Shown here piece by piece: positions 34,622-43,418 of a DNA stretch of 64,000 nucleotides. The stretch is from assembly GCF_009826935.1 (NCBI RefSeq), contig NZ_WUMN01000002.1, positions 372,001 to 436,000 of the forward strand, written 5' to 3'. The notes beneath the pieces were generated by a model. It saw only the letters and a program-made list of their open reading frames with translations, was not told where the DNA came from and did no database searches. How positions within the stretch are numbered: the first letter of the stretch is position 1; each line of letters begins with the position of its first letter. The position numbers were made by a program, and so were the translations under genes. Source of the stretch: Flavobacterium sp. Sd200. Its GTDB lineage: Bacteria > Bacteroidota > Bacteroidia > Flavobacteriales > Flavobacteriaceae.

Positions 34622-34954
34622 ATGAAAATGTGCAGTTGGATTAAAAAGCCAGCCCTGCAAAGGGCTCTTATTGCCGGAATTTTATTGTTTCTGGCCACCG
34701 TAAATGCCTTCGCGCAGGACGGTATTGAGGGTATTAACGAAGCGAACACCAAAGTACGCAGTTACTTCTCCGCAGGCACTAACCTCATGTATGCAGTCGG
34801 TGCTATCCTTGGGCTTATAGGCGCTGTCAAGGTGTACCAAAAATGGAATGCGGGCGATCAGGACACAGGCAAAGTAGCCGCCGCATGGTTCGGCAGCTGT
34901 ATCTTTTTGGTAGTGGTTGCCACGGTGATCCAGTCTTTCTTCGGCATCTCTTAA
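34622..34954 (+). CDS. traE: TraE-like conjugation protein (DUF4134)
   Basis: 110 residues: an N-terminal signal-like helix with cleavage near AFAQDG, then two membrane helices. The phrase GIEGINEANTKVRSYFSAGTNLMYAVGAI is typical of DUF4134, annotated as TraE in Bacteroidota elements. It resembles the VirB2-type pilin in size and topology and may be a pilus subunit. It is followed by the 142-aa gene after 9 bases. Confidence 0.85.
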   Translation: MKMCSWIKKPALQRALIAGILLFLATVNAFAQDGIEGINEANTKVRSYFSAGTNLMYAVGAILGLIGAVKVYQKWNAGDQDTGKVAAAWFGSCIFLVVVATVIQSFFGIS

Positions 34955-34963
34955 AAATCAGTC

Positions 34964-35392
34964 ATGGTAGAAAAACTAAAAGAAAAATTGTGGGCATTTA
35001 TTGTCCACAATAATCCTGACGTGATGCTGAACCTGCAGAAGGATTACTCGGTAACCCACTATCTGGACGAGAAAGTAAACGGCATCCTGCCGATGGTGGA
35101 TAAACTTCTTGCAGAAGATAAGCCGAATTACATTATCGAGGAACTTGCCCTAAACGAGCTTACCGCGGATCTCAAACCTTCTAAATTCCTGTACATCCGC
35201 TCGGTTTTGGAAGAAGAATTTCCCGATGACTTTAAAAGGCTATCGGAACTGGGCGTGCTGACTTCTGAGGTAGTGAACCTCATTGCAGCCTGCATGGACG
35301 ACTTCGAGGCGTTCGATTTTTCCGAGGAGACATACGATGACCGCCACTTGCGGTATGCGGTAATTACGAGGGTACACGATCACCTGCTATAG
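34964..35392 (+). CDS. Conjugation-operon protein, function unknown
   Basis: 142 residues, helical and acidic, no signal peptide or membrane segment. It contains IEELALNELTADLKPSKFLYIRSVLEEEFPDDF. It lies between traE and traF, nine bases behind the former, and must be co-transcribed with them. A cytoplasmic role is likely. No family is recognised. Confidence 0.7.
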   Translation: MVEKLKEKLWAFIVHNNPDVMLNLQKDYSVTHYLDEKVNGILPMVDKLLAEDKPNYIIEELALNELTADLKPSKFLYIRSVLEEEFPDDFKRLSELGVLTSEVVNLIAACMDDFEAFDFSEETYDDRHLRYAVITRVHDHLL

Positions 35393-35411
35393 GGTTAATA
35401 ATCTAAATATC

Positions 35412-35729
35412 ATGGCAAACAGTGTCTATCAGATCAACAAAGGCATAAACGCCTCAATAGAGTTTAAGGGTTTGAAGGCCCAATACATCTGGTATTTGGG
35501 CGGCGGAGTGGTTGGACTTCTTATTGTTTTTGCCGTCATGTACCTCATTGGCCTGCCTTCCTGGCTTTGTATCGGGGTCATTCTTTTGAGCGGAACCGGA
35601 CTGGTGGTAAAAATCTACGGGATGAGCAACAAATATGGTGAGCACGGCCTGATGAAGGTGCTTGCAAAAAAGCAAGTCCCTAAGGTGTTACGCTCCCGCA
35701 GCCGCAGGATTTTTCTGGTGGTTAAATAA
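35412..35729 (+). CDS. traF: TraF-like conjugation protein (DUF4133)
   Basis: 105 residues with two membrane helices (about 28-48 and 51-70), opening with VYQINKGINASIEFKGLKAQYI, the typical DUF4133 start. The family corresponds to VirB3-like channel subunits and is named TraF in Bacteroidota elements. It lies four bases ahead of the TraG ATPase gene, with which VirB3 proteins usually interact or fuse. Confidence 0.85.
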   Translation: MANSVYQINKGINASIEFKGLKAQYIWYLGGGVVGLLIVFAVMYLIGLPSWLCIGVILLSGTGLVVKIYGMSNKYGEHGLMKVLAKKQVPKVLRSRSRRIFLVVK

Positions 35730-35733
35730 CTGA

Positions 35734-38235
35734 ATGACGAACAGGATAAATGATAATGAGATGGAAAAAGTGCTGGATGATATTTTACCGATAATGGATG
35801 TACAACATGACTGCATCCTGAGCAAGATGGGTGATGTGACCATTGCCTTTAAGGCAGAGCTGCCTGAGATCTTTACACTTTCCGACCAGGAATATGAAGC
35901 TTTCCACCAGGCATGGATCAAGGCCATCAAAATTCTTCCTAAACAGACAGTGTTGCACAAGCAGGACTGGTTCCTCCAAACTGGTTACAAACCGGACTTT
36001 ACCAAAGATGACAATAGTTTTTTAAGTCGTGCCAGTGAGCGTTTCTTTAACGAACGCCCTTTTTTGGACCATAGCTGCTATATCTTTTTAACCAAGAAAC
36101 CGCAGAACCGCCAAACCGCGACCTCCATGTTTTCGAGCCTTTTAAAAAGGTCTATCGTGCCGGAAGAAACCCTGAAATCACAACTCCTCCAGGACTTTTT
36201 AGATAGCGCCGGACAGTTCAGGCGTATTATGGAAGACAGCGGATTTGTCAAGCTAAAAAGACTTACCGAAGCTGAACTACTGAGCCAAAGCAGGTCGCAT
36301 GGCATTATTGAAAAATACTGTTATCTCTCGGAAAGCGACGACAGCTTTATTGTCAGTGACCTTGCCTTTAATGAGGGCTTACAGGTTGGCGACCGCCACT
36401 GTCAGCTTTATACATTATCGGATGCGCAGGACCTGCCTGCATTATGTGGCAGCCGTATCAACTATGATAAGTATTCGACCGACCGGACCAATTTCAGTAT
36501 CGGTTTTGCCTCGACATTGGGTCAGCTTTTGCCCTGCAACCACATATACAACCAATACATCTTTATAGAGGATGCACAGAAAATTATACAGAAGCTGGAA
36601 GCCAAAAGGCTGCGTCTGCAATCCCTGTCTGCCTACAGCCGGGAAAACATGATCGCGCGTGATGCCACCAATGACTTTTTGAATGAAGCCATCGGCCAGC
36701 AACGCCTCCCGGTAAAGGCACACTTTAATGTACTGGCCTGGACAGATGACAAGCAGGAACTCAAAGACCTGAAAAATATGGTATCGTCGGCACTTGCCCA
36801 AATGGATGCGGTAGCCAAGCAGGAAACAGTCGGCGCAGCGCAAATATTTTGGGCGGGCATACCGGGCAATGCCGCAGACTTCCCGATGAACGACACCTTC
36901 GACACGTTTGCCGAGCAGGCCACATGTTTTTTGAATTTGGAGACCGGGTACCACACCTCACTTAGCCCCGTAGGTATACGCCTCGGTGACCGCCTCACCG
37001 GCAAACCCGTACACGTGGACATCAGCGATGAGCCGATGACTATGGGAATTTGTACCAACCGCAACAAGTTCATATTAGGGCCAAGCGGATCAGGCAAATC
37101 CTTTTTTACCAACCATATGGTCCGCAGCTATTACGAGCAGGGCACGCACGTAGTGCTGGTGGATGTAGGCCATAGCTACAAAGGCTTATGCGATATGGTA
37201 GCTGGCTATTACTTCACCTATAGCGAAGAGAACCCAATACGTTTCAACCCTTTCTTTATCGGTGAAGGGGACAGCCTGGATACTGAAAAGAAAGAGAGCA
37301 TTAAAACGTTGCTCTTGGCATTATGGAAAAAGGATGATGAGGCCTTTAAGCGCAGTGAATACGTAGCCTTATCCAATGCAATTACCGGTTACTATGAACA
37401 TTTGAAAAGTGACACCGGTGTCTTTGCCTGCTTCGATACCTTCTACGAGTTTTTGCAGGATGCCTATAAGAAGGTATTGGAAGATGACCGGGTGAAAGAG
37501 AAGGATTTTGACGTGGATAATTTCCTGTATGTGCTGCGCCCGTATTACAGGGGTGGTGAATTTGATTACCTGCTCAACGCCACCCAAAACCTGAACCTTC
37601 TGCAGGAACGATTTATCGTTTTTGAACTGGACAATATAAAGGACCACCCGATTCTTTTCCCTGTGGTAACCATCATCATCATGGAAGTTTTCATAAACAA
37701 GATGCGCAAAATGAAGGGTATCCGCAAGATGATTTTGATTGAAGAAGCCTGGAAAGCACTGATGAAAGAAGGTTTTGCAGAATACATTAAATATCTTTTT
37801 AAAACCGTAAGGAAATTCTTTGGGGAAGCCATCGTGGTAACCCAGGAGGTGGAAGACATTATTTCCTCACCCGTGGTAAAACAGGCCATCATCAACAATA
37901 GCGACTGCAAGATATTGCTCGACCAGTCCAAATACCAAAACAAGTTCGACCAAATTCAGGAGCTGTTAGGGCTTACGGAAAAGGAAAAAGCATTGGTGCT
38001 TTCTGTCAACAAAGCCAATGACCCAGCCCGTAAATACAAGGAAGTTTTTATCTCACTCGGCGGTATGCTCTCCAAGGTGTACCGTACAGAGGTGTCGCTC
38101 GAAGAATATCTGGCCTACTCAACCGAGCAGACCGAAAAGGTAAAACTGATGGAGTATGCTGCAAAATTCGGCGGGGATATCCGCAAGGGGATTGCAGCGA
38201 TGGCAGAAGATATCAGAAGCAAAAGTAACATTTAA
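35734..38235 (+). CDS. traG: TraG conjugation ATPase (VirB4 family)
   Basis: 833 residues. The N-terminal half is the VirB4 CagE/TrbE-like domain (LSRASERFFNERPF, then SYIFLTKKPQNRQT). The ATPase half carries Walker A GPSGSGKS near residue 448 and Walker B MILIEEAWK near residue 667. VirB4 proteins power assembly of the secretion channel and pilus. All motifs are intact. It follows traF by four bases in the same unit. Confidence 0.93.
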   Translation: MTNRINDNEMEKVLDDILPIMDVQHDCILSKMGDVTIAFKAELPEIFTLSDQEYEAFHQAWIKAIKILPKQTVLHKQDWFLQTGYKPDFTKDDNSFLSRASERFFNERPFLDHSCYIFLTKKPQNRQTATSMFSSLLKRSIVPEETLKSQLLQDFLDSAGQFRRIMEDSGFVKLKRLTEAELLSQSRSHGIIEKYCYLSESDDSFIVSDLAFNEGLQVGDRHCQLYTLSDAQDLPALCGSRINYDKYSTDRTNFSIGFASTLGQLLPCNHIYNQYIFIEDAQKIIQKLEAKRLRLQSLSAYSRENMIARDATNDFLNEAIGQQRLPVKAHFNVLAWTDDKQELKDLKNMVSSALAQMDAVAKQETVGAAQIFWAGIPGNAADFPMNDTFDTFAEQATCFLNLETGYHTSLSPVGIRLGDRLTGKPVHVDISDEPMTMGICTNRNKFILGPSGSGKSFFTNHMVRSYYEQGTHVVLVDVGHSYKGLCDMVAGYYFTYSEENPIRFNPFFIGEGDSLDTEKKESIKTLLLALWKKDDEAFKRSEYVALSNAITGYYEHLKSDTGVFACFDTFYEFLQDAYKKVLEDDRVKEKDFDVDNFLYVLRPYYRGGEFDYLLNATQNLNLLQERFIVFELDNIKDHPILFPVVTIIIMEVFINKMRKMKGIRKMILIEEAWKALMKEGFAEYIKYLFKTVRKFFGEAIVVTQEVEDIISSPVVKQAIINNSDCKILLDQSKYQNKFDQIQELLGLTEKEKALVLSVNKANDPARKYKEVFISLGGMLSKVYRTEVSLEEYLAYSTEQTEKVKLMEYAAKFGGDIRKGIAAMAEDIRSKSNI

Positions 38236-38246
38236 AACATACTGTA

Positions 38247-38636
38247 ATGGAAAATCAAAGCTTAATACAAACGCTGAAAGCCATTTGGGCTACTATATGC
38301 ATCTTTTGCAGCCAACATACCCAAAGCACGGCAGCCATGAAAAAGGCTTATTTAAAGCAATGGCCGGGAGATACCGCCTCCGACGGCCACACGCTTGTAG
38401 CGATATCGGTCATCCCCTATGGGAGCATATTCAAAGTTCATCAACTTTACTATTTACAGGGCGAATTGCAGCGGCAAAAAACCTGGCTTGCCACTTACGG
38501 ATGGCACTCAAACGGCCACCTCATAGAAATTGGCGGCGACCGCCATTGCATCTTTAACCCTGCCGGAAAAGAACTATACTTCGAATACTTCGATGCAAAT
38601 GTCGATAAGGTAACCGAAACATATAAGGAACTCTAA
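38247..38636 (+). CDS. Conjugation-operon protein, function unknown
   Basis: 129 residues. It has no clear signal peptide, but the start (QTLKAIWATICIFCSQH) is moderately hydrophobic. The rest is mixed alpha/beta and aromatic-rich (WLATYGWHSNGHLIEIGGDRH). No family is recognised. It sits 11 bases behind traG and 11 bases ahead of the TraI-like gene. Confidence 0.6.
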   Translation: MENQSLIQTLKAIWATICIFCSQHTQSTAAMKKAYLKQWPGDTASDGHTLVAISVIPYGSIFKVHQLYYLQGELQRQKTWLATYGWHSNGHLIEIGGDRHCIFNPAGKELYFEYFDANVDKVTETYKEL

Positions 38637-38647
38637 AAAACTAACCC

Positions 38648-39322
38648 ATGAAAAAATTCATCAGAGTCTTAGGGTTGGCGCTCGTGCTATGGATAGCACC
38701 ACCTCCCCCACCGGCCAATGCACAGATCCTGGAGGTCATTAAAGTCGCAGTGAAAAAAGTTATCAGGGCGATGGACCTACAGGTACAACGACTGCAGAAT
38801 AAGACTATATGGCTGCAAAACGCGCAAAAGACACTCGAAAATACCCTCAGCAAACTTAAGCTCGATGAGATCGCCGACTGGACCGAGAAACAAAAAGAGC
38901 AGTATGCCCAATATTACGAGGAACTGGCTAAGGTTAAAGCCATTATCAGCTACTACCAGCGCATACGCGATATTACCCAAAAGCAGGCGCAACTCGTGCG
39001 TGATTACCAGTACGCCTGGAACCTCTTGCAACAGGATGAGCATTTTACCCAAGAAGAGATACAGTACATGGGCAAGGTCTATTCAGGTATACTGGAAGAA
39101 AGCATCAAGAACATCGACCAGATCACCCTTATCGTGGAATCGTTTACGACCACCATGAGCGATGCCAAACGACTGGAACTGATCAACCAGGCAGCAGACC
39201 GGGTGGATGAGAACTACAGCGACCTGACCCGCTTTAACCGCCAAAATGCGCTGCTCAGCCTACAACGCGCCAAAGGTGCGCATGAGGCTGAAGTGGTAAA
39301 AAGAATATATGGTCTACCTTAA
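38648..39322 (+). CDS. traI: TraI-like conjugation protein, VirB5-type, copy 1 of 3
   Basis: 224 residues. A signal peptide (with the unusual APPPPPANA cleavage region) is followed by an all-helical body with coiled-coil features. The pattern DYQYAW, EEIQYMGKVYSGIL, TMSDAKRLELIN is shared with the two later genes at 39770 and 40420. In Bacteroidota elements the protein is called TraI (DUF4141). In position and shape it resembles the VirB5 pilus-tip proteins, but that is by analogy only. Confidence 0.8.
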   Translation: MKKFIRVLGLALVLWIAPPPPPANAQILEVIKVAVKKVIRAMDLQVQRLQNKTIWLQNAQKTLENTLSKLKLDEIADWTEKQKEQYAQYYEELAKVKAIISYYQRIRDITQKQAQLVRDYQYAWNLLQQDEHFTQEEIQYMGKVYSGILEESIKNIDQITLIVESFTTTMSDAKRLELINQAADRVDENYSDLTRFNRQNALLSLQRAKGAHEAEVVKRIYGLP

Positions 39323-39335
39323 AAAAACAAATAGT

Positions 39336-39773
39336 ATGTCAGCATTTACCGCCAATGACCTTTCTAAGCTATTTGAAGTTAAGGGGTACACCGGGCTTAC
39401 ACAATTCTATTCCCCCTCCTTTGAGTTTTCTGACACTATCGAAGCAGGTTTGAAGCGGGTACAGCAGGAATTTTCCGGACAGCAGTGCCCTAATACTTTC
39501 AGTCTGTCTTCTTACCCAGTATGGAATGGGCAGGGCGCCCCCTATGTATCGAGTTATATTTCCTGCGCATACCAAGATGAACAATTCAGCATAAGGCTTT
39601 TGGACCTGAGCTATAACAATGGTACCTACAATGGTGAACTCTCAAGACAGCTACTAAAGGAACCAGAAACTGAAAAAATTCCTGACAAACAGTATTTAAG
39701 CGATACGCTCAGGGATCTGACGGCACCGGTTAAGGAATTAAGCAAAAGAAATAGTAAACGTTTTAAGCTATGA
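39336..39773 (+). CDS. Conjugation-operon protein, function unknown
   Basis: 145 residues from the ATG at 39336, 13 bases after the TraI-like stop. No signal peptide. Residues about 40-110 are beta-rich (QCPNTFSLSSYPVWNGQGAP, SISCAYQDEQFSIRLL), and the C-terminus is helical and basic. No family is recognised. Its stop overlaps the next start by four bases (ATGA), so translation is coupled. Confidence 0.6.
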   Translation: MSAFTANDLSKLFEVKGYTGLTQFYSPSFEFSDTIEAGLKRVQQEFSGQQCPNTFSLSSYPVWNGQGAPYVSSYISCAYQDEQFSIRLLDLSYNNGTYNGELSRQLLKEPETEKIPDKQYLSDTLRDLTAPVKELSKRNSKRFKL

Positions 39774-40423
39774 AAGCATTTTTGATCACATTTATCGCCT
39801 TGGCAACATTTAATGTAGCCAACGGCCAAACCTGGAGCGAATGGTTCAACCAGAACAGCACCCAAAAGAAATACCTCCTCCAACAGATCGCCGCGCTAAA
39901 AGTGTATATCGGGTATGCTCAGAGGGGCTACAAGATCGCTAAAGAGGGCCTGACTACAATTGGCAATATCACAGGAGGTGAATTCGACCTGCATGATACA
40001 TTCTTTACTTCTTTAAGAGTGGTCAACCCTGAAATTAAGAAGTATGCCCGAGTGGCCGACATCATTGCGCTGCAAACCAAGATTATGCACGATTACACAA
40101 GCGCCTACAGTTGGCTTTCAGAAAGTGACATCTTTCACGGCAGTGAATTGGAATATATTCAAAGGGCATATACCAAGATGCTCGATAACTGCGAAGCCAT
40201 CATTGATGAGCTCATCGCAGTAACTACAGATGGGCAGCTTGAGATGAAGGATGACGAGCGTATGGCCCGAATCAATGCGCTTTATACGCAGATGCAGGAT
40301 AACTGGGAGTTTTGCCGTGGTTTTGGCAATGAGGTCAAAACCCTTGCTATGGCAAGGCTTCACCATAAAAACGATGCAATAACCATCCGCAGCCTAAGCG
40401 GTATTAAAACGACAGAGCCATGA
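39770..40423 (+). CDS. TraI-like exported helical protein, copy 2 of 3
   Basis: 217 residues with a signal peptide (cleavage near ANGQ). The body is helical and shares with copies 1 and 3 the HDYTSAYSWL, ELEYIQRAYTKML and MKDDERMARINAL phrases. Database names for this group include TerB-like, but no link with tellurite resistance is evident here. It overlaps the genes on both sides by four bases. Confidence 0.7.
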   Translation: MKAFLITFIALATFNVANGQTWSEWFNQNSTQKKYLLQQIAALKVYIGYAQRGYKIAKEGLTTIGNITGGEFDLHDTFFTSLRVVNPEIKKYARVADIIALQTKIMHDYTSAYSWLSESDIFHGSELEYIQRAYTKMLDNCEAIIDELIAVTTDGQLEMKDDERMARINALYTQMQDNWEFCRGFGNEVKTLAMARLHHKNDAITIRSLSGIKTTEP

Positions 40424-41058
40424 AAAAGGCAGTAACAATCCTATTGCTGGGGCTATTCGGAATAGCCTCCGTAAACAAGGCTTCGGCCCAATCGCAGGAA
40501 GTGCAGCAATTGCTGCTCAATATTGAAAAGCTCACCCAGTTCAAGCAGATATTATCCGATATGAAAAAAGGCTACCATATATTAGAAGGTGGCTACAATA
40601 CCATTAAGGACATATCTCAGGGGAACTTCAGCCTTCACAAAGCCTTTCTTGACGGGCTGATGGCTGTGAGCCCTGCCGTGCGCAATTACTACAAGGCCGG
40701 TGAGATCATTGACTACCAAATAAGGCTGGTAAGTGAATACCGCAGTGCCTATAACCGCTTCCGCGCCGATGATAATTTTAACCCGCAGGAAATTGGCTAT
40801 TTGGCAAAAGTATATGACAACCTTTTAAAGGAAAGCCTGCGCAGTCTCGATGAGCTACTGCTAGTCATCACCGCAGGACAGGCGCGCATGAGCGACGATG
40901 AGCGCTTACAGACCATTGACCGAATCCACTCAGAAATGGTGGACAGGCTCATGTTCCTGCGCAGCTTCAATAACGACACTTCGGTACTGGCCTTACAACG
41001 GGCAAAGGAGCGCAACGATGCCAGGATTTCGAAAAGTATCAATGGTATAAACGACTAA
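40420..41058 (+). CDS. TraI-like exported helical protein, copy 3 of 3
   Basis: 212 residues with a signal peptide (cleavage near ASAQSQ). Helical throughout, with SEYRSAYNRF, EIGYLAKVYDNLL and MSDDERLQTIDRIH, the same order as in copies 1 and 2. Its start overlaps the copy 2 stop by four bases (ATGA). Twelve bases separate it from traJ. It is probably a channel- or pilus-associated protein, inferred from position. Confidence 0.7.
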   Translation: MKKAVTILLLGLFGIASVNKASAQSQEVQQLLLNIEKLTQFKQILSDMKKGYHILEGGYNTIKDISQGNFSLHKAFLDGLMAVSPAVRNYYKAGEIIDYQIRLVSEYRSAYNRFRADDNFNPQEIGYLAKVYDNLLKESLRSLDELLLVITAGQARMSDDERLQTIDRIHSEMVDRLMFLRSFNNDTSVLALQRAKERNDARISKSINGIND

Positions 41059-41069
41059 CCCCCTCTATC

Positions 41070-42290
41070 ATGAAACGAACTACGAAAACCGCTTTACTCG
41101 TGGTAACAGGATTGCTTTTGCCCTTTTTTAGCAATGCACAGGGCATCGGTTCCGAATTGCAAAGCATGCATGGAGTGCTTGAAGAGTTGTATGATGAGAT
41201 GATACCTCTTTGCAGCCAATTGATCTCCGTGGGACAGGGCATTGCCGGGTTTGCAGCGCTGTGGTATATCTCCTCACGTGTCTGGCGGCACCTGGCCAAT
41301 GCCGAACCCATTGATTTTTATCCGCTGTTCCGGCCGTTTGCCTTAGGAATGTGCGTCTTGATGTTCCCATCGGTATTGGGAATTATCAATGGCGTAATGA
41401 AACCTACGGTTACTGCGACCGCTGCCATGGTAGAAGGCTCCGACAAGGCTATCGAACGGCTTTTAGCTGAAAAAGAACGCGCCATAAAAGAGACCGACAC
41501 ATGGAAGATGTATGTAGGGAGTGATGGCAATGGCGATCGTGACCGCTGGTATAAATATACCCATGATGGTGCTGACCCTGATAATGAGGGTATGGTCGCC
41601 GGTATTGGGAATGACATCAAATTTGCCATGTCCAAGGCCATGTACAATTTCCGAAACTCCGTAAAGGAATGGATGAGTGAAGTGCTGGAGGTACTCTTTC
41701 AGGCAGCTGCGCTTTGTATTGACACCCTGCGTACTTTCCAATTAGTGGTACTGGCAATACTTGGGCCGCTGGTATTTGGGATTTCCGTGTTCGACGGATT
41801 GCAACATACACTCACTGCCTGGCTCTCCCGCTACATCAATATATTCCTCTGGCTGCCCGTGGCCAACATTTTCGGAGCCATTATCGGAAAAATTCAGGAA
41901 AAAATGCTGGAACTCGACCTTCAACAGATAGGGCAAGCCGGTGACACCTTCTTTAGTAAACAGGATGTAGCCTACCTGATATTTATGATCATCGGCATTG
42001 TCGGATATTTTACGGTACCCTCTGTGGCTAACTATATCGTCCATGCTGGTGGGGGTAGCGCATTAGGCCAGAAAGTGACCAGCATATTCTCCAGTACCAC
42101 CTCCGGCACGGTTCAAATGGTTGGTGGAAGAAGTATGGATACCGCTAAAAGCATTGGCAACATGGGCTCAGACTTTAATAAGGGGCTATCCGGACAGGAA
42201 AGCGGCAGCGGGTTAAGTGGAGCAGTTGGGCGCAGTGCAGGATATGGCGGTGCGTATATGGCAGATAAGTTAACAGGCAATAAAGAATAA
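41070..42290 (+). CDS. traJ: TraJ conjugation protein (VirB6-like)
   Basis: 406 residues with an N-terminal signal-like helix and about six further membrane helices, typical of VirB6-type inner-membrane channel proteins. The mid-region phrase AALCIDTLRTFQLVVLAILGPLVFGISVFDG and the Gly/Ser-rich tail (GQESGSGLSGAVGRSAGYGG) are as expected for Bacteroidota TraJ. It lies between the exported helical genes and traK in one operon. Confidence 0.88.
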   Translation: MKRTTKTALLVVTGLLLPFFSNAQGIGSELQSMHGVLEELYDEMIPLCSQLISVGQGIAGFAALWYISSRVWRHLANAEPIDFYPLFRPFALGMCVLMFPSVLGIINGVMKPTVTATAAMVEGSDKAIERLLAEKERAIKETDTWKMYVGSDGNGDRDRWYKYTHDGADPDNEGMVAGIGNDIKFAMSKAMYNFRNSVKEWMSEVLEVLFQAAALCIDTLRTFQLVVLAILGPLVFGISVFDGLQHTLTAWLSRYINIFLWLPVANIFGAIIGKIQEKMLELDLQQIGQAGDTFFSKQDVAYLIFMIIGIVGYFTVPSVANYIVHAGGGSALGQKVTSIFSSTTSGTVQMVGGRSMDTAKSIGNMGSDFNKGLSGQESGSGLSGAVGRSAGYGGAYMADKLTGNKE

Positions 42291-42303
42291 AGAAAGGAAC
42301 AGC

Positions 42304-42924
42304 ATGTTTACAAAAATGAAAAACATCGATACGGCAGTCCGCCATTTAAAAGCATTCACCATTTGCGTAGTCATCGGTTGTATCGCCATCTGCTGCTTTG
42401 CCATCTGGAAAAGTTTTGACATGGTATCGGAAGTCCAGTCAAGGGTGTATATCCTATCGGGTGGCAAAGCACTCGAAGCATTTTCGGCTGGCCGCAAGGA
42501 TAATGTGCCGGTTGAGGCGCGCGACCATGTAAAAACGTTCCACGAGTTTTTCTTTACGCTTGATCCCGACGATAAAGCCATTGCAGCCAACACTACAAAA
42601 GCGCTGTATCTGGCCGATGGTAGCGCCAAGCGTACATATGACGATCTGAAGGAGAACGGCTATTATGCAGGACTGATCTCCGGCAATGTCAGTCAGACTG
42701 TAAACGTAGACAGTGTGATGGTGGATGTCAGCGAATACCCCTACCGATTCCGCTGCTATGCTACCCAAAGCATCACACGGCCTACCAGTCTTACTACACG
42801 AAGCCTGATAACCGAAGGTGCCTTGCGAAACGTCTCCCGCAGCGACAATAACCCGCACGGGTTTCTGATCGAGCGGTGGAATACCATTGAGAACAGGGAC
42901 CTGAAAACAGCCGCAAGGCACTAA
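42304..42924 (+). CDS. traK: TraK conjugation protein (VirB8-like)
   Basis: 206 residues with one membrane helix (about 19-41) and a periplasmic domain of about 160 residues, the standard layout of VirB8/TraK. The C-terminal segment (TTRSLITEGALRNVSRSDNNPHGFLIERW) matches the conserved end of the Bacteroidota TraK group. It nucleates the channel in the inner membrane. It is 13 bases behind traJ. Confidence 0.88.
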   Translation: MFTKMKNIDTAVRHLKAFTICVVIGCIAICCFAIWKSFDMVSEVQSRVYILSGGKALEAFSAGRKDNVPVEARDHVKTFHEFFFTLDPDDKAIAANTTKALYLADGSAKRTYDDLKENGYYAGLISGNVSQTVNVDSVMVDVSEYPYRFRCYATQSITRPTSLTTRSLITEGALRNVSRSDNNPHGFLIERWNTIENRDLKTAARH

Positions 42925-42935
42925 ATCGTAAGGTA

Positions 42936-43415
42936 ATGGGACTCTTCACAAAAGCTAAAAACAAACCAGCATCACCGCTAAAGCAAATGGCCACTGCCAG
43001 GATAAGTTCGGTGTATAATAGAATCAAAAATATGTGGGCACGCTGGGTGGAAACGCGCACAGCAGCCTTTACAAAGAAGAACTGGCTTACAGCAATTGCC
43101 TGCCTCATAATCCTCATGGGGGGCTACAGCGGCTACCTTATTATGAGCGCCTTTACAAGCGAGCCCACCGCCTTCCTGAAGGTCGGATCGATACGCAGGC
43201 CTGCCCATACAGGGAACACAGGAGATACAAAAATACAAGAATTTATTTCCGAGGGTGAATATAAAAATATTGAAAGGTTTCATCGGTATATGGACAGCAT
43301 CGCCCGTGACCCGATGGGCAGAAAAGAGTATGACAGCATAACTAAGGCAAGGCCGGGACTGATGGACAGTATCAGTCAGTTCGAAAGGTATTATCAGCAA
43401 TTTAAAGAAAAGTAA
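42936..43415 (+). CDS. traL: TraL-like conjugation protein
   Basis: 159 residues with one membrane helix (about 52-71) between a basic N-terminus and a helical C-terminus. The order traK-small protein-traM and the topology fit TraL, but I call the name by position only. The gene ends three bases ahead of the traM start. Confidence 0.65.
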   Translation: MGLFTKAKNKPASPLKQMATARISSVYNRIKNMWARWVETRTAAFTKKNWLTAIACLIILMGGYSGYLIMSAFTSEPTAFLKVGSIRRPAHTGNTGDTKIQEFISEGEYKNIERFHRYMDSIARDPMGRKEYDSITKARPGLMDSISQFERYYQQFKEK

Positions 43416-43418
43416 ATC

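Noticed and set aside
39770..41058. Tellurite-resistance (TerB) role for the exported helical genes
   Set aside because: The name comes from distant database similarity. Context, signal peptides and paralogy to TraI point to conjugation.
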